Below are positions 12,371 through 25,641 of a stretch of 64,000 bases of DNA, piece after piece. Origin of the DNA: Tipula vernalis (Eukaryota; Arthropoda; Insecta; Diptera; Tipulidae). The stretch is from NCBI GenBank assembly GCA_958295665.1, contig OY282560.1:44082333-44146332 (forward strand). Direction: 5' to 3'. The notes under the pieces were generated by a model, which saw nothing but the letters and a program-made list of their open reading frames with translations, did no database searches and was not told where the DNA came from. A program made the position numbers and the translations under genes. Each line of letters begins with the position of its first letter. Position 1 is the first letter of the stretch.

Positions 12371-13212
12371 TATAAGTAATAAATTATAATTTATAATTAA
12401 ACAAAAGTTTTGTGATTTCCTTCATTAGTGGAATAAGTGACGAGAGCAAATTACGTTTTTCGAGGCTGAATAAAATCCGGTTATATATTTAACCAGCTAC
12501 ACATCAACATACAACACGATAAAGTCAAGCGCGTCTTAATACAAAACTTCATTCTCGCTCATTTCAATATGAAATGGAAAACAATTTTCATTTTATTTTG
12601 AAAAGCATTCCAACTAACAATGATCGTAATGATTTTGGCTGCATAGAAATGTAGCTTAGGAAATTATTTTTATGTAGACAAATAAACTTCTTTTAATTAA
12701 AAACACCAAAAATTATAAGTGAGCTTGGTATTTCATTTTTCTTCAGAAATATTCATAAGTCGGGAATTCCCGAGAATTTCCGAAATTTCAAAATTTCCCG
12801 GAGAAATAAATAAGCGCCGAGAAAGTCATCCTTTAATTATAAACGAGTAAAAATTGTATTTATATGTGACTTTAATATCACAATTCTAAAAAAATGTTTA
12901 CTCGCATCCACAATTCATGCTTGATGTGGATATCCCCTAATTCTAAGCAAATGATCTACTGAGTAAATACCGACTTCTAGGTTAGCAATAGAACACTTTT
13001 CTCTAAAGCTTCACAAAATCAGCATTTAACCTTTAAACTGAACCCTTCTAAGAAAAAGAAAACTGTTTAAATACATTTTCGTTACATTTAGTGACATCTA
13101 TCAGTGAAATATGTAAACACATCAAAAAAAAAAAAAACGTTCTTTAAAGCTAGATTTAGTCCTCGGTTGCTCAACATTTTAGTACTTTGGAATTTATGAT
13201 CCTGCTAAAGTT
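12371..13212. other. Intergenic DNA after the Gypsy element
   Basis: No gene. The first ~120 bp may be 3' LTR. Around 12760-12815 there is a patch with CGGGAATTCCCG and AAATTTCCCGGAGAAA, similar in wording to the GAAATCTCGGAAAATTC arms of the next element, so it may be a decayed relative. An A-run lies near 13122-13137. Confidence 0.4.
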
Positions 13213-14123
13213 AGCCGAAAGTGAAAAGTCGATAATGCAGATTATGTTATTGACATTCCAGCCGAAAATAAATCAGTCTCTAGAGTGTTATGTCTGGAGA
13301 TGGATTGGATTGATGTGACTTGTCAATAGCTATCGCAGGAAAAAAATCCAGTTCAAGTTTCCCGTGGGAAATCTCGGAAAATTCAAAACATTTTCCAGCC
13401 GAAAGTAAGAAATGGATGAATAAAAAAAGCCTCTAGAGTGTTATGTCTGGGGATGGATTGCATTGATGTGACTTGTCAATAGCTATAGCAGGAAAAAAAT
13501 TCAGTTGAAATTTTCCGTGGAAAATCTCGGAAAATTCGATTTTCCAAAAATTAGTAGAAAATTTTCCGAAACCGGAAAATCGAATTTTTCGAGATTTCCC
13601 ACGGGAAACTTGGACTGAATTTTTTCTTGCAATAGCTATTGGGTAATCACATCAATTGAAGCCATCTCCAGACATAACACTCTAGAGGCTGATTAAATAA
13701 AAATTTTCTAATAATTTTTGGAAAATCGAATTTTCCGAGATTTACCACGGGAAACTTGAACAGATTTTTTTCATTCGATAGCTATTGACAAATCACATAA
13801 AAACGATTCAGCTTCAGATATATACTATGATTTTATTCCAATTTTGTATATTCTTCCGATTTTCCGATATTTTTTACAAAGCAAAGTTTTACACGTAAAT
13901 TTATTTACAAAATTTTTTATTTAAATCTATGTATCCTATTTACTTTCGGCTGATAACTAGTAAATTTTTTATTTTCGGCTTGAATGTTATATCATAATCT
14001 GCATTATCGACTTTTTATTTTCGGCTGGACATTTTCGGCTGGGATTATACAATCTGCATTACCATTTTTTTAACTTTCGGCTGGGCTAACACAATCTGCA
14101 TTATCGACTTTTCACTTTCGGCT
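13213..14123. mobile_element. Foldback element with AGCCGAAA/TTTCGGCT arms
   Basis: The ends are inverted repeats: AGCCGAAAGTGAAAAGTCGA at 13213 and its complement ending at 14123, each followed inward by a TAATGCAGATT block. Inside are two direct copies of a ~125 bp module (13262-13384, 13398-13546) containing CTCTAGAGTGTTATGTCTGG, GATGTGACTTGTCAATAGCTAT and TCTCGGAAAATTC. Two inverted copies follow (13559-13690 and, partly, 13719-13806). The right flank has extra inverted copies of the terminal motif: TTTCGGCT occurs at 13944, 13973, 14019, 14033, 14075 and 14116. There is no coding capacity, so movement would depend on a transposase from elsewhere. The superfamily is not determined. Confidence 0.75.
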
Positions 14124-17100
14124 TACTTTAACATTATGAATTTATGTCAATTTAATCACTGGTGTAAACTGAAGGTTTCGTACCGTTATGTTTTCTCGTT
14201 TTTTGCTGCAGTCGGGGAAGCAACGAATGCTATCTAGTCATACTACTTTTCAAAAATATCGAATTTACAATTATGGACGGGTTATTAAATTACTTATACA
14301 GAACTAGGAAAAAATTTTCAAAACATACAATCCAACGCTTCGGTTTAGAAGGCCTAAATTTCAATTGCAGGAAGTCTAGACCAAACAGCTTCGTAGGAAG
14401 CATTTTGATAACGATTAACAATTTACCCTCGTAACTTATCCTTAAATCCGGCGTGTTTGGAAAATTATTTATTTCATGACTATCGCTTATATTTGTAAAT
14501 TGTAGATAACCACGAACCTAGAAGTTTTAGAAAATAATTGGGACCCATCAATGCCAGATGTTCCAGCTAGTAAACTAGAAGGAATCCATCACATATTAAT
14601 TTGCTCTCAAAGCATCTGCGTTAAAATTAAAAGATAAATCACTAAATTCCATTTTACTTATTCCTAATAGCAAAATATAGGGCAAACCTCACGAGGTAAG
14701 GTCAACTCAAACTAACTCCAGAATCAATTAATCCCTAACTGATCCCCTTAATCCCTTACTTAATCTAAACTAAATCTCCAATTGAACCCCTTAATCCCTT
14801 TACAATTCAACCTAAACATCTAACTCAATCTCCAACTCGAAAAATAGGCAAGTTCCGTCATACTTGGCCATATTCCAGAATTTCATCCAAAAATCATTTT
14901 AGAGTCCCATTTACAATGCTCGAGCCGAAATTCATCATAATTGTTTGAGAAATAGGCAACACAGACATCCACACATCTAGACATCCAGACATACAGACAA
15001 ATGGACGGATATTTTTTTTTTGCTTTTTTAGACTCAGGTGGTGATAAACCTGCTCAAAATTATGGAAGAATTGCGATTAAGATAGTTGGATCCAATTGCA
15101 AAAGATTGTGACTTATGTGGCGCTTTTACAGAGTGGTTTGTTTTCTGAAGTACTAAAGGAACTTGATACAAGCCGTTAGTAATTGCACTAACTTCTACAC
15201 TGGGATAGCCATTGTCAGTTGATTCAAGTTGAGTACAGTTGATTCAAGATTTTTAATTCTCAAATTTAATCGTTTTGATAATTCGGTATTCAAAATATTC
15301 AAGAAATTTGATATTATTTAGGTTTGATTTGCATAATATTACAGGATACCCGCGGTAGCCGGGTACCCAGTGATATAAATATTCCGAAATTATGAAATCT
15401 TAAATATTATATTTCAAGGAAAATTTTTGACAATTTACAAAATTCACACGGTTACCCGACCTCTTAATAAATTTTCTCGCTGTCTTAAAAATATTTTTAT
15501 TTCGCAGCATACATTTTAATTTATGACCAAACATTTAAGACACCTCCAATAAACCCAAATAATAAAATAAAAAAGACAAAAATATCAGATAATTAAAAAA
15601 AAAAAAAAAAAAATCAATTTACATGGGACGTAAAAAAATTATGCAAATTTTCACAAAAACAAAACCCCAAAAAAAAAAAATTAATAAAATTTTATTTTAC
15701 TTTACAAGATTGTTTCGTTTAGTTTGTGAAAAATTTATAAACAATGTCTTAATAATTTTAATTAAAAAATTTTTAAATGGGAGGAAAAATTTACAAACTT
15801 TACACATATTCTGACGATATCAATTTCAATAATGAAAAGTGTCAATTGAATTTTATTATTAACGCAATTAAAAAATTCTAAAGGGGGCACTCGCAAAGAC
15901 TTCAACAGAAATATTCATTAATTTTTATAAATTAATGTTAATAAATTAAAAAAAAAACGTTTTATTTATGATTTTATGTTATGTATAATGCAAAATAATA
16001 AAATTAACAGTTAATGCATGTTTCAATTTTGTATTTATGCAAAATGTTTTTTTATTTTTTTTTATTTAATTGTAACAAACGGTGCAGCTAATCAGCTTTT
16101 TATAAAATGTTGCAACAATTACTAGAAACCTTGTAAATTGTACTTCCTTCCGATTTTTTACGGCGCGCATGTTTATAATTAATTGAATTGTTTAATTTAT
16201 ACTTTCTAAAAGTAAATAAATTATTCAGCTTTATGATTTGTAATTGGAGTAAATTTGAATAAAAAAATAAAAAAAAATTATTGTCGGTGATATGCGGTTG
16301 TTGTTGTTGTTGTCAAAATATTTTAATTTTTATTTTTATGATTTAATCTTGATTCTCGAATTTTTTTTTTTTTATTGTTGGAGAGATTCAATGAATTTTG
16401 ATGAAAAGGTTTTATTTGCTTTTGGAAGTATTTGGAGTGAAGAAGAAAAGTGGTTTATGAGGTTAGAGCGGAATTTTTTTCGGTTAGTTTATTGTAATTT
16501 TGCTGTTCAAGCTTTCGATGTATTAACATTTAATTAGTTGATGTGTTATTTTGATCTCTTAATAGTGTTTTGTGCAAATCTAAAGATTTCATAGTGTTTA
16601 ATAAACCAATAAAAGAATAAAAATAAATAATGGGATGGTTTTGTGTGTTAGTTCAAGCTATAAACATTTTTTTTTACTTGCCTACGATTTGTTGTATAAT
16701 TGTAATTTATTTTCGATTTAGGAAGTTGTAATAAAATCTTGCATTTAAAGATTAAGTAATTTATAAATTTAATTGACTATCTAACAGAAGATGAATATGT
16801 GTTTGTGAATCTGAAAATGTGAAATTGAATAATTTAAGATCCGTGCTTCCCGTATATTTATCTGGATCGACATTTCCTGACAATTGAAAATTTCTAGTTT
16901 TAAACACAGACGTTTTAAAAAAAAAATGTATTCTCTGGTCTGCAATATTTTTATCAAACATTTGACAATTTGAAGAGGTTGTGGACAAATTAAGAAATCC
17001 TAGTTAGTCGTATGCCTTTATATTGAAACTGGAATTTTTGTAAATATTCTACGTTTACGATTTTTTTTTTCTTTACGACTTTAGCTACACCCAGGTGATT

Positions 17101-17948
17101 TGTGTAAGCATTTTGAATTTTTTCAATTTAATTTCTTACTCAAATTATTTTAATAATAAACGTTTGGCAAATAAACACAGTTTATGTAATTGGTTTGCAC
17201 TCAATTATTTGAGCAAACCTATAAATTTTCTTTCGAAAAATCAATTGTTGAATAAGGCCAAACTTAACCGTTGAAAGCGTAAATTATACAAGTTAAAATT
17301 TAATATGCCAGTTGGGTACAGTTGATGTTTATAGTCATAGTGGGGCTATTTTAATATTTTTCTTGGCCTTAATATTGTTTTGAGGCTTTATAATGATCGA
17401 ATTATAATGATGAAACAAAGAAAAAACGAATAAATCTTCAAATAGCGGTTTAAAATCAATCATTTTTCATCATTTATGAAAATAATTTATCACTGATATT
17501 TGACAACTGCGGAATACAGATGACATTATGCATTTCAACAATTAATACAATTTTTTTATTTAGTTTCTTTGATGGGTTTCAACTAAAAGTTATTTCGTTG
17601 AAATTTCAGATAAAAAAATTTAAAATTTTGTTTGATATTGCCAGCAAGTTCGAATAATATTAAATTATTTGGATTTGGAGATTTTTTAAAATTTTAAAAT
17701 TCAAACCATAATAAAAGAATAAAAATAAATGCAAATTTGAAATAATTTCAGAATAAATTATTATTCAAAATTCTAATTCTTCTTATTTCAATTTATATAT
17801 TCTACAAATAAATATTCGTTTCGAAAATAGCCCTAGTGGGAAATCTGATCGAAATTTCTAAATTAATAAATTAAAAAATATTAAAATTATACTTCAAGCT
17901 TTAGAAACTGATTAAACGTTAGAATTTAACAAATATTTAAAATAGAAA
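14124..17948. other. Intergenic DNA, microsatellite-like patches
   Basis: No supported gene. Local patterns are a degenerate CAGACATC(C/T)A run at about 14964-14998, a repeated GTTGATTCAAG near 15217-15250, an A-run at 15595-15613, and (TTG)n at about 16297-16313. The frames at 15623-15814, 16292-16537 and 16761-16988 are short, low in complexity and carry no recognisable motif, so I do not call them genes. Confidence 0.45.
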
Positions 17949-20345
17949 TTAATAACCCGTTTTTATGGTTGTTCCAATTTTGGACACACAAATTTGCATC
18001 TAATTTCAAACGATCGTGTATCCCTTATCTTACAGGAATGACATCTATATTACAGTATAACTATTTGAAAAGAATATACCACATGATTTATATTTTTGGG
18101 ATTCCCCTTTTATGAAATTTAGTGTCAGTGGAATTTAGTCCGCATGGTGGTTCTTTTTATTGCCCTGAAAAATTATAAAATAATCAATTAAATAAAATAA
18201 TTATTTTATTAAATTTGTGGATTAGTGAAACCTGAAAGCTACTCGAAAAGTATTTAGTTAAAAGTAAGTGGGAAAAGAGGATTATTACCCCATATTTTAA
18301 CCTGTGATTATTTTATGTCCCAAAATGGAACAACCGTTTCTAGATGACAAAAAAATTTTACACGTTGGCCGAAGCTGTGGATGAAATGGAGAAATGGCAG
18401 GATGAAAATGAGGACGAACCCGAGTTGCCGGATATTGGTATTTTACCTCCTGCTGATTTTGGGGGAATAAGTGATGAAGATTTTCTGGATGAGGATGTCC
18501 TGGACGTGAATAATATAAGCGAAGAATTTCCGCATGATATTGCAGGTACGATGGAAATAATTTTGGATGAGATAGTTTTAGATGCTGATGCTATTTGGGA
18601 CGAAAATGATTTTGTCCCATTAAGCCAACTATTACCCCGTAAAACTATACCCGTATACAATAGTAAGTGGACTTTGTCTCAATCCCAAAAAATCGAATTT
18701 TTGAAAAAACTGAAAAGTATTGAATTCGAGAGAACAGAACATTTAAAAAACCTGCTAGATGAAAAATCGCCAATTGAATTATTTCACGAGTTTTTTTATG
18801 AATCCGTATACAACTTGATACTACAACAAAGTAACATATATGCTAGCCAATAGAATGTTAGCAACTTCAGCTTGACTCTTCCATATTTAAAACGCTTTTT
18901 GGGAATTCTATTATTTCCTGGACATCATCCTGTTCCTCAAGAACACCTATATTGGTCGGAATCTTTGGATTATTATTTTAAAATTATATGAAATACAATG
19001 CCCCGAAGTATGTTTTTTAAAATCAAATCAAACTTGCATTTAGCAGATAATAATAAAATTGATACTTCAGATAAATTTTACAAAGTGAGAACATATATGA
19101 GCATGATGTCCAGTAACTGTTCAAAATTTGGAATTTTTGCGCATAATTTATCGATAGACGAATCAATGTGGCCTAAACCCATTAGATTTAATTACAAGAT
19201 TTGGTGCATGACCTCTGCAAATCGGTTTTTATATACATTTTTTCCATATGGCGGTAAATCCGAAACTTTCAATCCAGAAAGAGGACTAGGAGAAAATGTA
19301 GTACGTAATCTTTTGGAAATTGTCGAAAATCCGGAGAACCATCGCGTATATTTTGATAATTTTTTCAGTTCGCATAACCTGATGGCGAGTTTGAACAATG
19401 ATGGCTATTTTGCCACGGCCACTGTCCGCGATAACCGAACTGGAAAATGCCCATTGCTGGGTTTGAAAGAATTCAAAAAAAAGGAGAGAGGATTTTACCA
19501 AGGAGCTTTTGATGATTATAATCAATGTATTGGACTAAGATGGAACGATAATTCTATTGTAACATTTCTTTCAAACTGCGATACGATCGAACCCGTTGCC
19601 CATGCTAAAAGGTTTTCGCAGAAACAAAAACGCTATATACAAATACCTTGCCCTGAAATTGTTAAAGCTTACAATAAAGGAATGGGTGGAGTCGATTTAT
19701 TCGACAGATTTATTTCCCAATATCGCATCAAAATTAAAGGGAAGAAATGGTGGTGGCCTTTATTTGTGAATTGTTTAGATGCTGCAGTTTCAAATGCCTG
19801 GTGCTTACATAAGCTGGTGTCTGAAAAACCTATGCCGCTATTGGCATTTCACCGAGAGGTAACTTTGGCCTTGCTATCAATTTCAACAGATATCAACTAT
19901 AATTCTGAATTAATTGGACGTATGACGGGAACGTCATTAGATACAACTCTTAGACTATCGAATCAGCATCATGACATAATAAAGATAGCGAACAGTAAGC
20001 AAAAGCGCTGCCGGGTATGTAAAAAGAACTCTAGGTTTAAATGTTCCCGATGCTCAAGTCATGGTATTGATATTCCACTGCATTTAAAATGTTCACCGCA
20101 GTTTCACAGCAAAAAATAATAAGCTGTATTTACATGAATTCTGAAATTATTTACTAATAAAAAAAAAAAAAATAATAATAGTGTTTTTACTATTGTTCCA
20201 TTTATGGAACATTCCATATCTCCGAAAATAGAAGCCAGATTTGGATGAAATTTGGCAATTATGTTTATTGAATCAAAATACGTTAGAGTTTTAAAAATCG
20301 TATAAATTGCTCCACTGATTTTATGGGCGGTATAAAACGGGTTAA
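17949..20345 (+). mobile_element. Degraded piggyBac-like DNA transposon
   Basis: A ~2.4 kb unit, the usual piggyBac size, bounded by inverted ends: TTAATAACCCGTTTTTATGG on the left (17949) and GGTATAAAACGGGTTAA on the right (ending 20345). TTAA, the piggyBac target site, is present at both ends, but the left one is followed by an extra TA before CCCG, so that end has probably mutated. A GTTCCATTT-type subterminal motif occurs at both ends (about 17970, 18325 and 20193). The interior is a broken transposase gene. Confidence 0.8.
18344..20119 (+). pseudogene. piggyBac-family transposase (PGBD type), nonsense-mutated
   Basis: One continuous frame of about 591 codons interrupted by only two stops, TAG at 18851-18853 and TGA at 18989-18991. 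The acidic N-terminus (rich in Asp/Glu to about residue 90) is typical. The DDD catalytic triad is present: D at about residue 272 (LSIDESM), 338 (VYFDNFF) and 451 (MGGVDLFD). A C-terminal Cys-rich domain (CRVCKKNSRFKCSRCSSHG, then CSP) would bind the ends. Compared with the copy at 43.1 kb, 14 residues are missing between the first two aspartates, just after SIDESMW, where the GHH..KQFIRG part should be. The start ATG at 18344 heads the acidic region. Dead, but not old enough to have frameshifts. Confidence 0.9.
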
Positions 20346-23300
20346 TAAAATTTCTCAGTTCGAAAAAATTTCATAAGACTTACTTTATATAAGCGTATCA
20401 CTGTCAAATTTTCGAATTCAATAAAATATCAGAATTTCATAAAAGTATGTGTAAATCTTTTTAAAGTTTTGTTTATGTGCAAAGAATTTTAAAAATTAGA
20501 CCAATTTTCAAAATTCGCAAAATTTTAGTTTGGTAAATTTTCGAATTGTATAGATTGTCAGAATTTCATGAAAACTTAAACATAACATTCTGATTAGTAA
20601 ATTTTTTTAGAATTTAAAAAATTTCAGAAATTCATTCTGAGATAGTTGGGTTATTTTTTGGAAGTGTGAAAGGCTTTATTTTGACTCCTTCCAGTTAAAA
20701 TTTTTGTCTAAAATCTGAAACAGGTCTTAAAAAACCTAAAGTTCAGGCTGAGCTATATATCAATTCTTCACTCTTATATCAAATTATTAAGAAAGTTCAA
20801 GCAATGTTGCCCATGCATTAAAAAACAGCTTAACCGAGTTTCAAAATTTGATTTAATTTAGATGAAGCTGACTTAATTTGGGTGTCACATAAAATAAAAG
20901 AAATGGGGAAAAATTATTATTTCATTACTTAAGAAAACTTTAGGATTTATACAACTTCAAATGTTTAATTCAATTTTTTAAGCTTATGTTTTTAAGCTTA
21001 ATTTTTATTATTTTATTAATTATATCTTAAAATTAAATTTAATTAAAAAAAAATAATTTTTTTTTAAATTTTTAAGCATTTAGGATTAGATTTTGTTTTT
21101 CGGAAGAGAATGTTACTTTAAGATTAACTCTTTAAAATAATATTTCGTAAGCCTTATTTTTGGAATTAAATAAAAAATTAATTATTTGAACTCATATCAG
21201 AATTTTTTAAATTTTAAGTTAAGAAAAATCTTAAAAAAATTCAGAATTTTACAAAATTCAACCTATTACTTTTATTATTGTGTAACATTTTTAAATTGAA
21301 TGTTGATTATCGGAACTACTTACAAATCTTAAAAAATTGTGATACTTTGGAAAATAAAATGTTTAATTATTAACATTTGAAAAAATTTGATTTGATCTTT
21401 AAAAATTTCTTTAAATTTATGAAGTCATAGTTTGTAATTGCCCCAAATTTTAGAACTATATTCACCTTAAATTTTAACATTAAACATGTTCTCACAGCAA
21501 GAACATCATTTACTATTCAAAATTTCTGTTGAAACAAAAAATTTGCATCTGAATATTTCTGAAAATGGTAAAAAAATTAACATTTGACACATTAACATTT
21601 TTAATTAACTTTACCGTAATGAATAAATTACCGATTTGGATTATTTATAATTAACTACTAAAAAATCTGTTTTAGAATTTCTAAAAATTTCCGAATTTGA
21701 TTCTGAAACCGGTGAAAATTTTTCACAGTTTTCTACTAAGGTCTGAAATTTGGCAATATAGATAGTTTTAAAACGATGCACAAATTTAGCTCACATTTTG
21801 AAACAATATAAGAAGTTCACAACTACTCTTACGTCAAACCACCATTCAAGTGTAAAATTCTGGCTTAACCGAGTCTCAAAATTATACTTAATTTAGGCGA
21901 AGTTCATGTAAGCTAATCAAAGTCCATGTCAGCACATCAAATCGAAACTTAGAAAGTAAAATTTGATTAGTTGAAAACAATTTAATATTTGGAAAAACAT
22001 AATTATTCCTAAATTTCACAATTTTAAAGATTTCGCAGTGCTTAGGTTGGAGGTGATAATTAATATTTTTGTTTAGATAAAAACTGCAAATTTTATTGTA
22101 AAATTAATTTCACCTTAAAGTAAATGCCTGCTCATGTCGAGACACCTACTTAAACCACTTCAATATCTAAATATTGGGATAAACTAAAATTATTCGTTAA
22201 AATATACACACGAATTGGCAGTATGAATATTTTCAAAGCTGATTTAGAACTAAACTTAAGTTTTCGTGTTAAATTGCGGAAATTCTATCGGCTCAAAGAA
22301 TTTAAATGTTTTTGTAGAATGATCCAAATTTAAATTTGAACAATAATAAAAAATTTGGGGGTTTAATGAACATTTTATGGATTTATTAGAAGATTTATTT
22401 TTGATTAGCGTAATTTCATAGAAACGTTTATAACCAAACCTAGAACTCAATTTAATATGTTTAGGACTTCATTTTGACAAGGCTCACAACTAGAACAAAC
22501 CAAAATTAAATTCAAACTTCAGTGATGATACAAGTCTGGAACTTGGCCTAAATTTTATCCTAACATTAGAAAAGGCTAAGACGTTGATATGTATGATAAG
22601 CTTCATTTAGGTGTCACATAAAATTTAAAAATTAGCAATAATATAACATTTCATTGAATTTTAAAATCGAATTGAAAAAAATCTTTTTGAATTTAATTTA
22701 AAGCTTCAGCGTGTGCCAGAACTGCAAATTTTAAAATTTAAAGAATTTACAGTTTCAGATAATCAACCTAATATTTTAAATTTACTAATTTTAGAATATT
22801 TAAAATTACGAGTTCGAAAAATATCAAATAAAAATTAAATGCAACTTTATGAAATTGGTAAAATTTCCAATTGGATATTGAACCTCAGAATTGCTGAAAA
22901 ATGTGAACGCGCCGGATAACGGTAGAATACCATTTTTTTTGCTAGATAAAAGTAACCTTGTAACTGAGACGCCGCCTCAAACCAGTCGAATATTTTTGAA
23001 ACTGGCAACCTTAGTTCTAATATTTTCAGAATTCTTCTTAATTCTAAAACCTTATTTAAAATTAAATACAAATTTTCAATTTTAAATTGGAAAAATTATA
23101 TCATAACAAAAAATTTAAAATGAATTCGATAAATTGGACTAAATTAAAACAAATTTTACAAATTTTAAAACAATAAATTATTAAAATTCAACAAAACTTT
23201 GATTTTTATACCCACCGATATCTTGTTAATTAATTTCTGCATAAAGCTTCGGAATTAAATCAAGCCGTTTTCAAAATATTGGAATTCTAATTTATCGAAA

Positions 23301-24916
23301 TATTATAAAATTGAAACTTAAATTTGTCAAATTTTCCCAATCGATTCAACGTGAAATAGAATAGATTGAATACATTCAACTTGAATTTCATAGTAAATTT
23401 TAATTCTAGTTACAAATTGTTAAAGAAAAAAAAAAAATTTAAACATTTCATAAACCTGAAATACTTGAACAAAAATAGGCATAAAACCAAAACGTTGAAG
23501 GCTTAATTTTTAAATATTATACGAAAGCTCACAACTATCAAACGAAATTAAAGTACCACCTTAATGGATTCTCGCCTTTAGAATTAATTTAAACAGAGTC
23601 TGTAAGCTAAGTTTAACTTGAGTATCATATAAATTGGCGGCCATTGAATTTTACCTATTAAACGTATTGAATTTTACTCTAAAATATTCAGAATTTGACT
23701 TCTTTAAAGTTTAATTTAAAATTTCATCGTATTCCAGATTGACTTTTTCATAAATAAAAGTAAATCGAAAAATTGAAATTTGAGAAAATTTTAAAACCAA
23801 ATTTCTAATAAAATATCAAGAATTTATAATTTTATATAATCAGTCTAATATTCTTAAAATTGTCTAGTAAACTTTGGATTAGTTGGAGAAATTTTAAATT
23901 AAGAAAGTCTTGCTCAGACCAATTTCTGAATCTTTAGAAAACTCGAGTTCAAAAAATATCGGCAAAAATACAGAATTTGTTAAATGCAACCTTATGACAT
24001 TAGTAAAATTTCCTCAATATTATATTGAGCATCAGAATTGCTGAACAACGTTACTAAAACACAATCTTAAACCAATCAAAATATTTTTGTAACTGGCAAC
24101 AACTGGAACAAATCGACAACTAGAGAATCTATGTTCTAAAATTTTCAAAATTCAACTAAGTTTTAAAACCTTATTTAGGATTTAATATACATTTTTAATT
24201 TTAAATTGCAAAAATTATATTGTGACAAGAAATTTAAAACTTTTTAATTTGGAAAGACAAATTGAACCAAATTAAATAAAAGTGAATTTTATTGAATTTT
24301 GTGATTTATTCAAATTGTAAGATAAAAATTTAATTACAAAATTTAAAGTTTCTAAGAAATTTTGATACCCACTTAATATTAAATTTGGGAATTTTAGCAA
24401 TTTGTTTAAATTCTGAACTTTTCCAACATTTCTCGAAATCGAAATTTTCAAAATTTTGAAATATTGATTTTTTTTTTCTTTTTAATTTCTGTGTAAAGCT
24501 TGAAATTAAATCAAATCGTTTTCAATATATTCGAACTCTAATTTTTGCAAATTATGATAAAATCGAAACGGTATTTACAAATTTTAGAATTTCTTTCTGA
24601 AATAGGCTTTCATCTGAAATCTGAACTACGTATACAAACAAAAGCCTAAAACTAAAAGTTGAAGGTTTAATTTTTAATATTACATAAAGCTCACAACTAT
24701 CAAACGAAAATAAAATGACATCTTAATGGGAGTCGTAACTTTACAATTAATTAAGGCGCAGTCACTAAGCTAAGTTTATATCGAACGGCACATAAAATCA
24801 ATAAAATCAGCACAAATATATTTTTTATTATTTGAAACTTTAGAATTTTATTCTAAAATGTTCAGCATTATAAAATTGAAATATTAGAAAATTTTAAAAT
24901 ATGCAATTCTTTTACC
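20346..24916. repeat. Diverged ~1.1 kb repeat family (left part)
   Basis: Non-coding, AT-rich. A recognisable block recurs at about 20690-20900, 21725-21940, 22450-22640, 23470-23645 and 24600-24810. It contains, in degraded form, AGCTCACAACTA, TTAACCGAGTCT (or AGAGTCTGTAAGCTAAG) and GTGTCACATAAAAT(T/A). Spacing between copies is irregular, roughly 0.7-1.2 kb. Copies are too diverged for exact borders. A further copy lies at about 27690-27880, beyond an inserted element. No reading frame shared among copies suggests a protein. Confidence 0.5.
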
Positions 24917-25068
24917 AGTGTGAAGTTTATGACAAATTGACAAAAAACCTTACAACAGCAGAAAAAGTGTAAAAACAAGTACATATTACACTTTCTACAC
25001 AATCTATAAGCAGATGGCTTCATATATTTTGTCATTTTTTGACAAAATTGTGTAGCTTACACTTGCTA

Positions 25069-25239
25069 CAGTAAAACTTCCTTAAGTCGAACTTCTATTA
25101 GTCGAATAATTCCATAAATCGAATTTTTTGTGGCAGGAGCCACAATTTGTATTGGGAAGTAATTTCTATATCTCGAATTTTCTTTTACTCGAACAAATTA
25201 TTATGGCAACTAGTGATTCGACTTATAGAAGTTTCACTG
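25069..25239. mobile_element. Nested pogo/Tc1-type MITE (171 bp)
   Basis: Terminal inverted repeats start CAGTAAAACTTC and CAGTGAAACTTC (right end read on minus), extending to about TAAGTCGAA on both sides. TA dinucleotides flank it (25067-25068 and 25240-25241). The insertion interrupts the left arm of the larger element. The right arm has the uninterrupted sequence (GCTAATTCG on the minus strand near 26437-26445), giving a direct view of the empty site with one TA. Confidence 0.85.
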
Positions 25240-25468
25240 TAATTCGAAAAAATTTAATTTTATATTCAAAAATTTTGGAAACTAAATAAATGTGGTGAGT
25301 TGTGTTAAAGCTCGAAGGTAAAATACTAAATAGTTACGCAGAAGTATGTTTTAAAATTATAATAAAAATGAATTTTTTGTTAATTTTCATAAGGCAGTAA
25401 AATTCAATACTGTAAGTATTTAAGCTCATTACAAACGTCAATAGAAACATTTATTAACCAATGACATG

Positions 25469-25552
25469 TTCCCTGGATCTGAGTATGCCATCACGTTGGT
25501 GTGCATTTAGTAAATAATATAAAGTAATCGCCATATTAACGCGACCCTCAAC
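25469..25552 (+). repeat. 84-bp direct repeat, copy 1
   Basis: Starts TTCCCTGGATCTGAGTATG and ends CGCGACCCTCAAC. It overlaps the inner end of the left inverted arm. Copy 2 follows 173 bp later. Confidence 0.85.
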
Positions 25553-25641
25553 AAACCGGTGGTCGATTTTACAATAAGACATACACTAAAATTATGTGTA
25601 GTGTATTTTCGAAGGCCAATAACAGGCCATCGTAGAGATTG

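Noticed and set aside
16292..16537. 81-codon frame with a hydrophobic start, possible small membrane protein
   Set aside because: The hydrophobicity comes from T-rich microsatellite and homopolymer DNA, and there is no supporting motif or context.
18358..18660. 100-codon minus-strand frame with a Ser-rich protein
   Set aside because: It is the antisense shadow of the acidic N-terminus of the piggyBac transposase.
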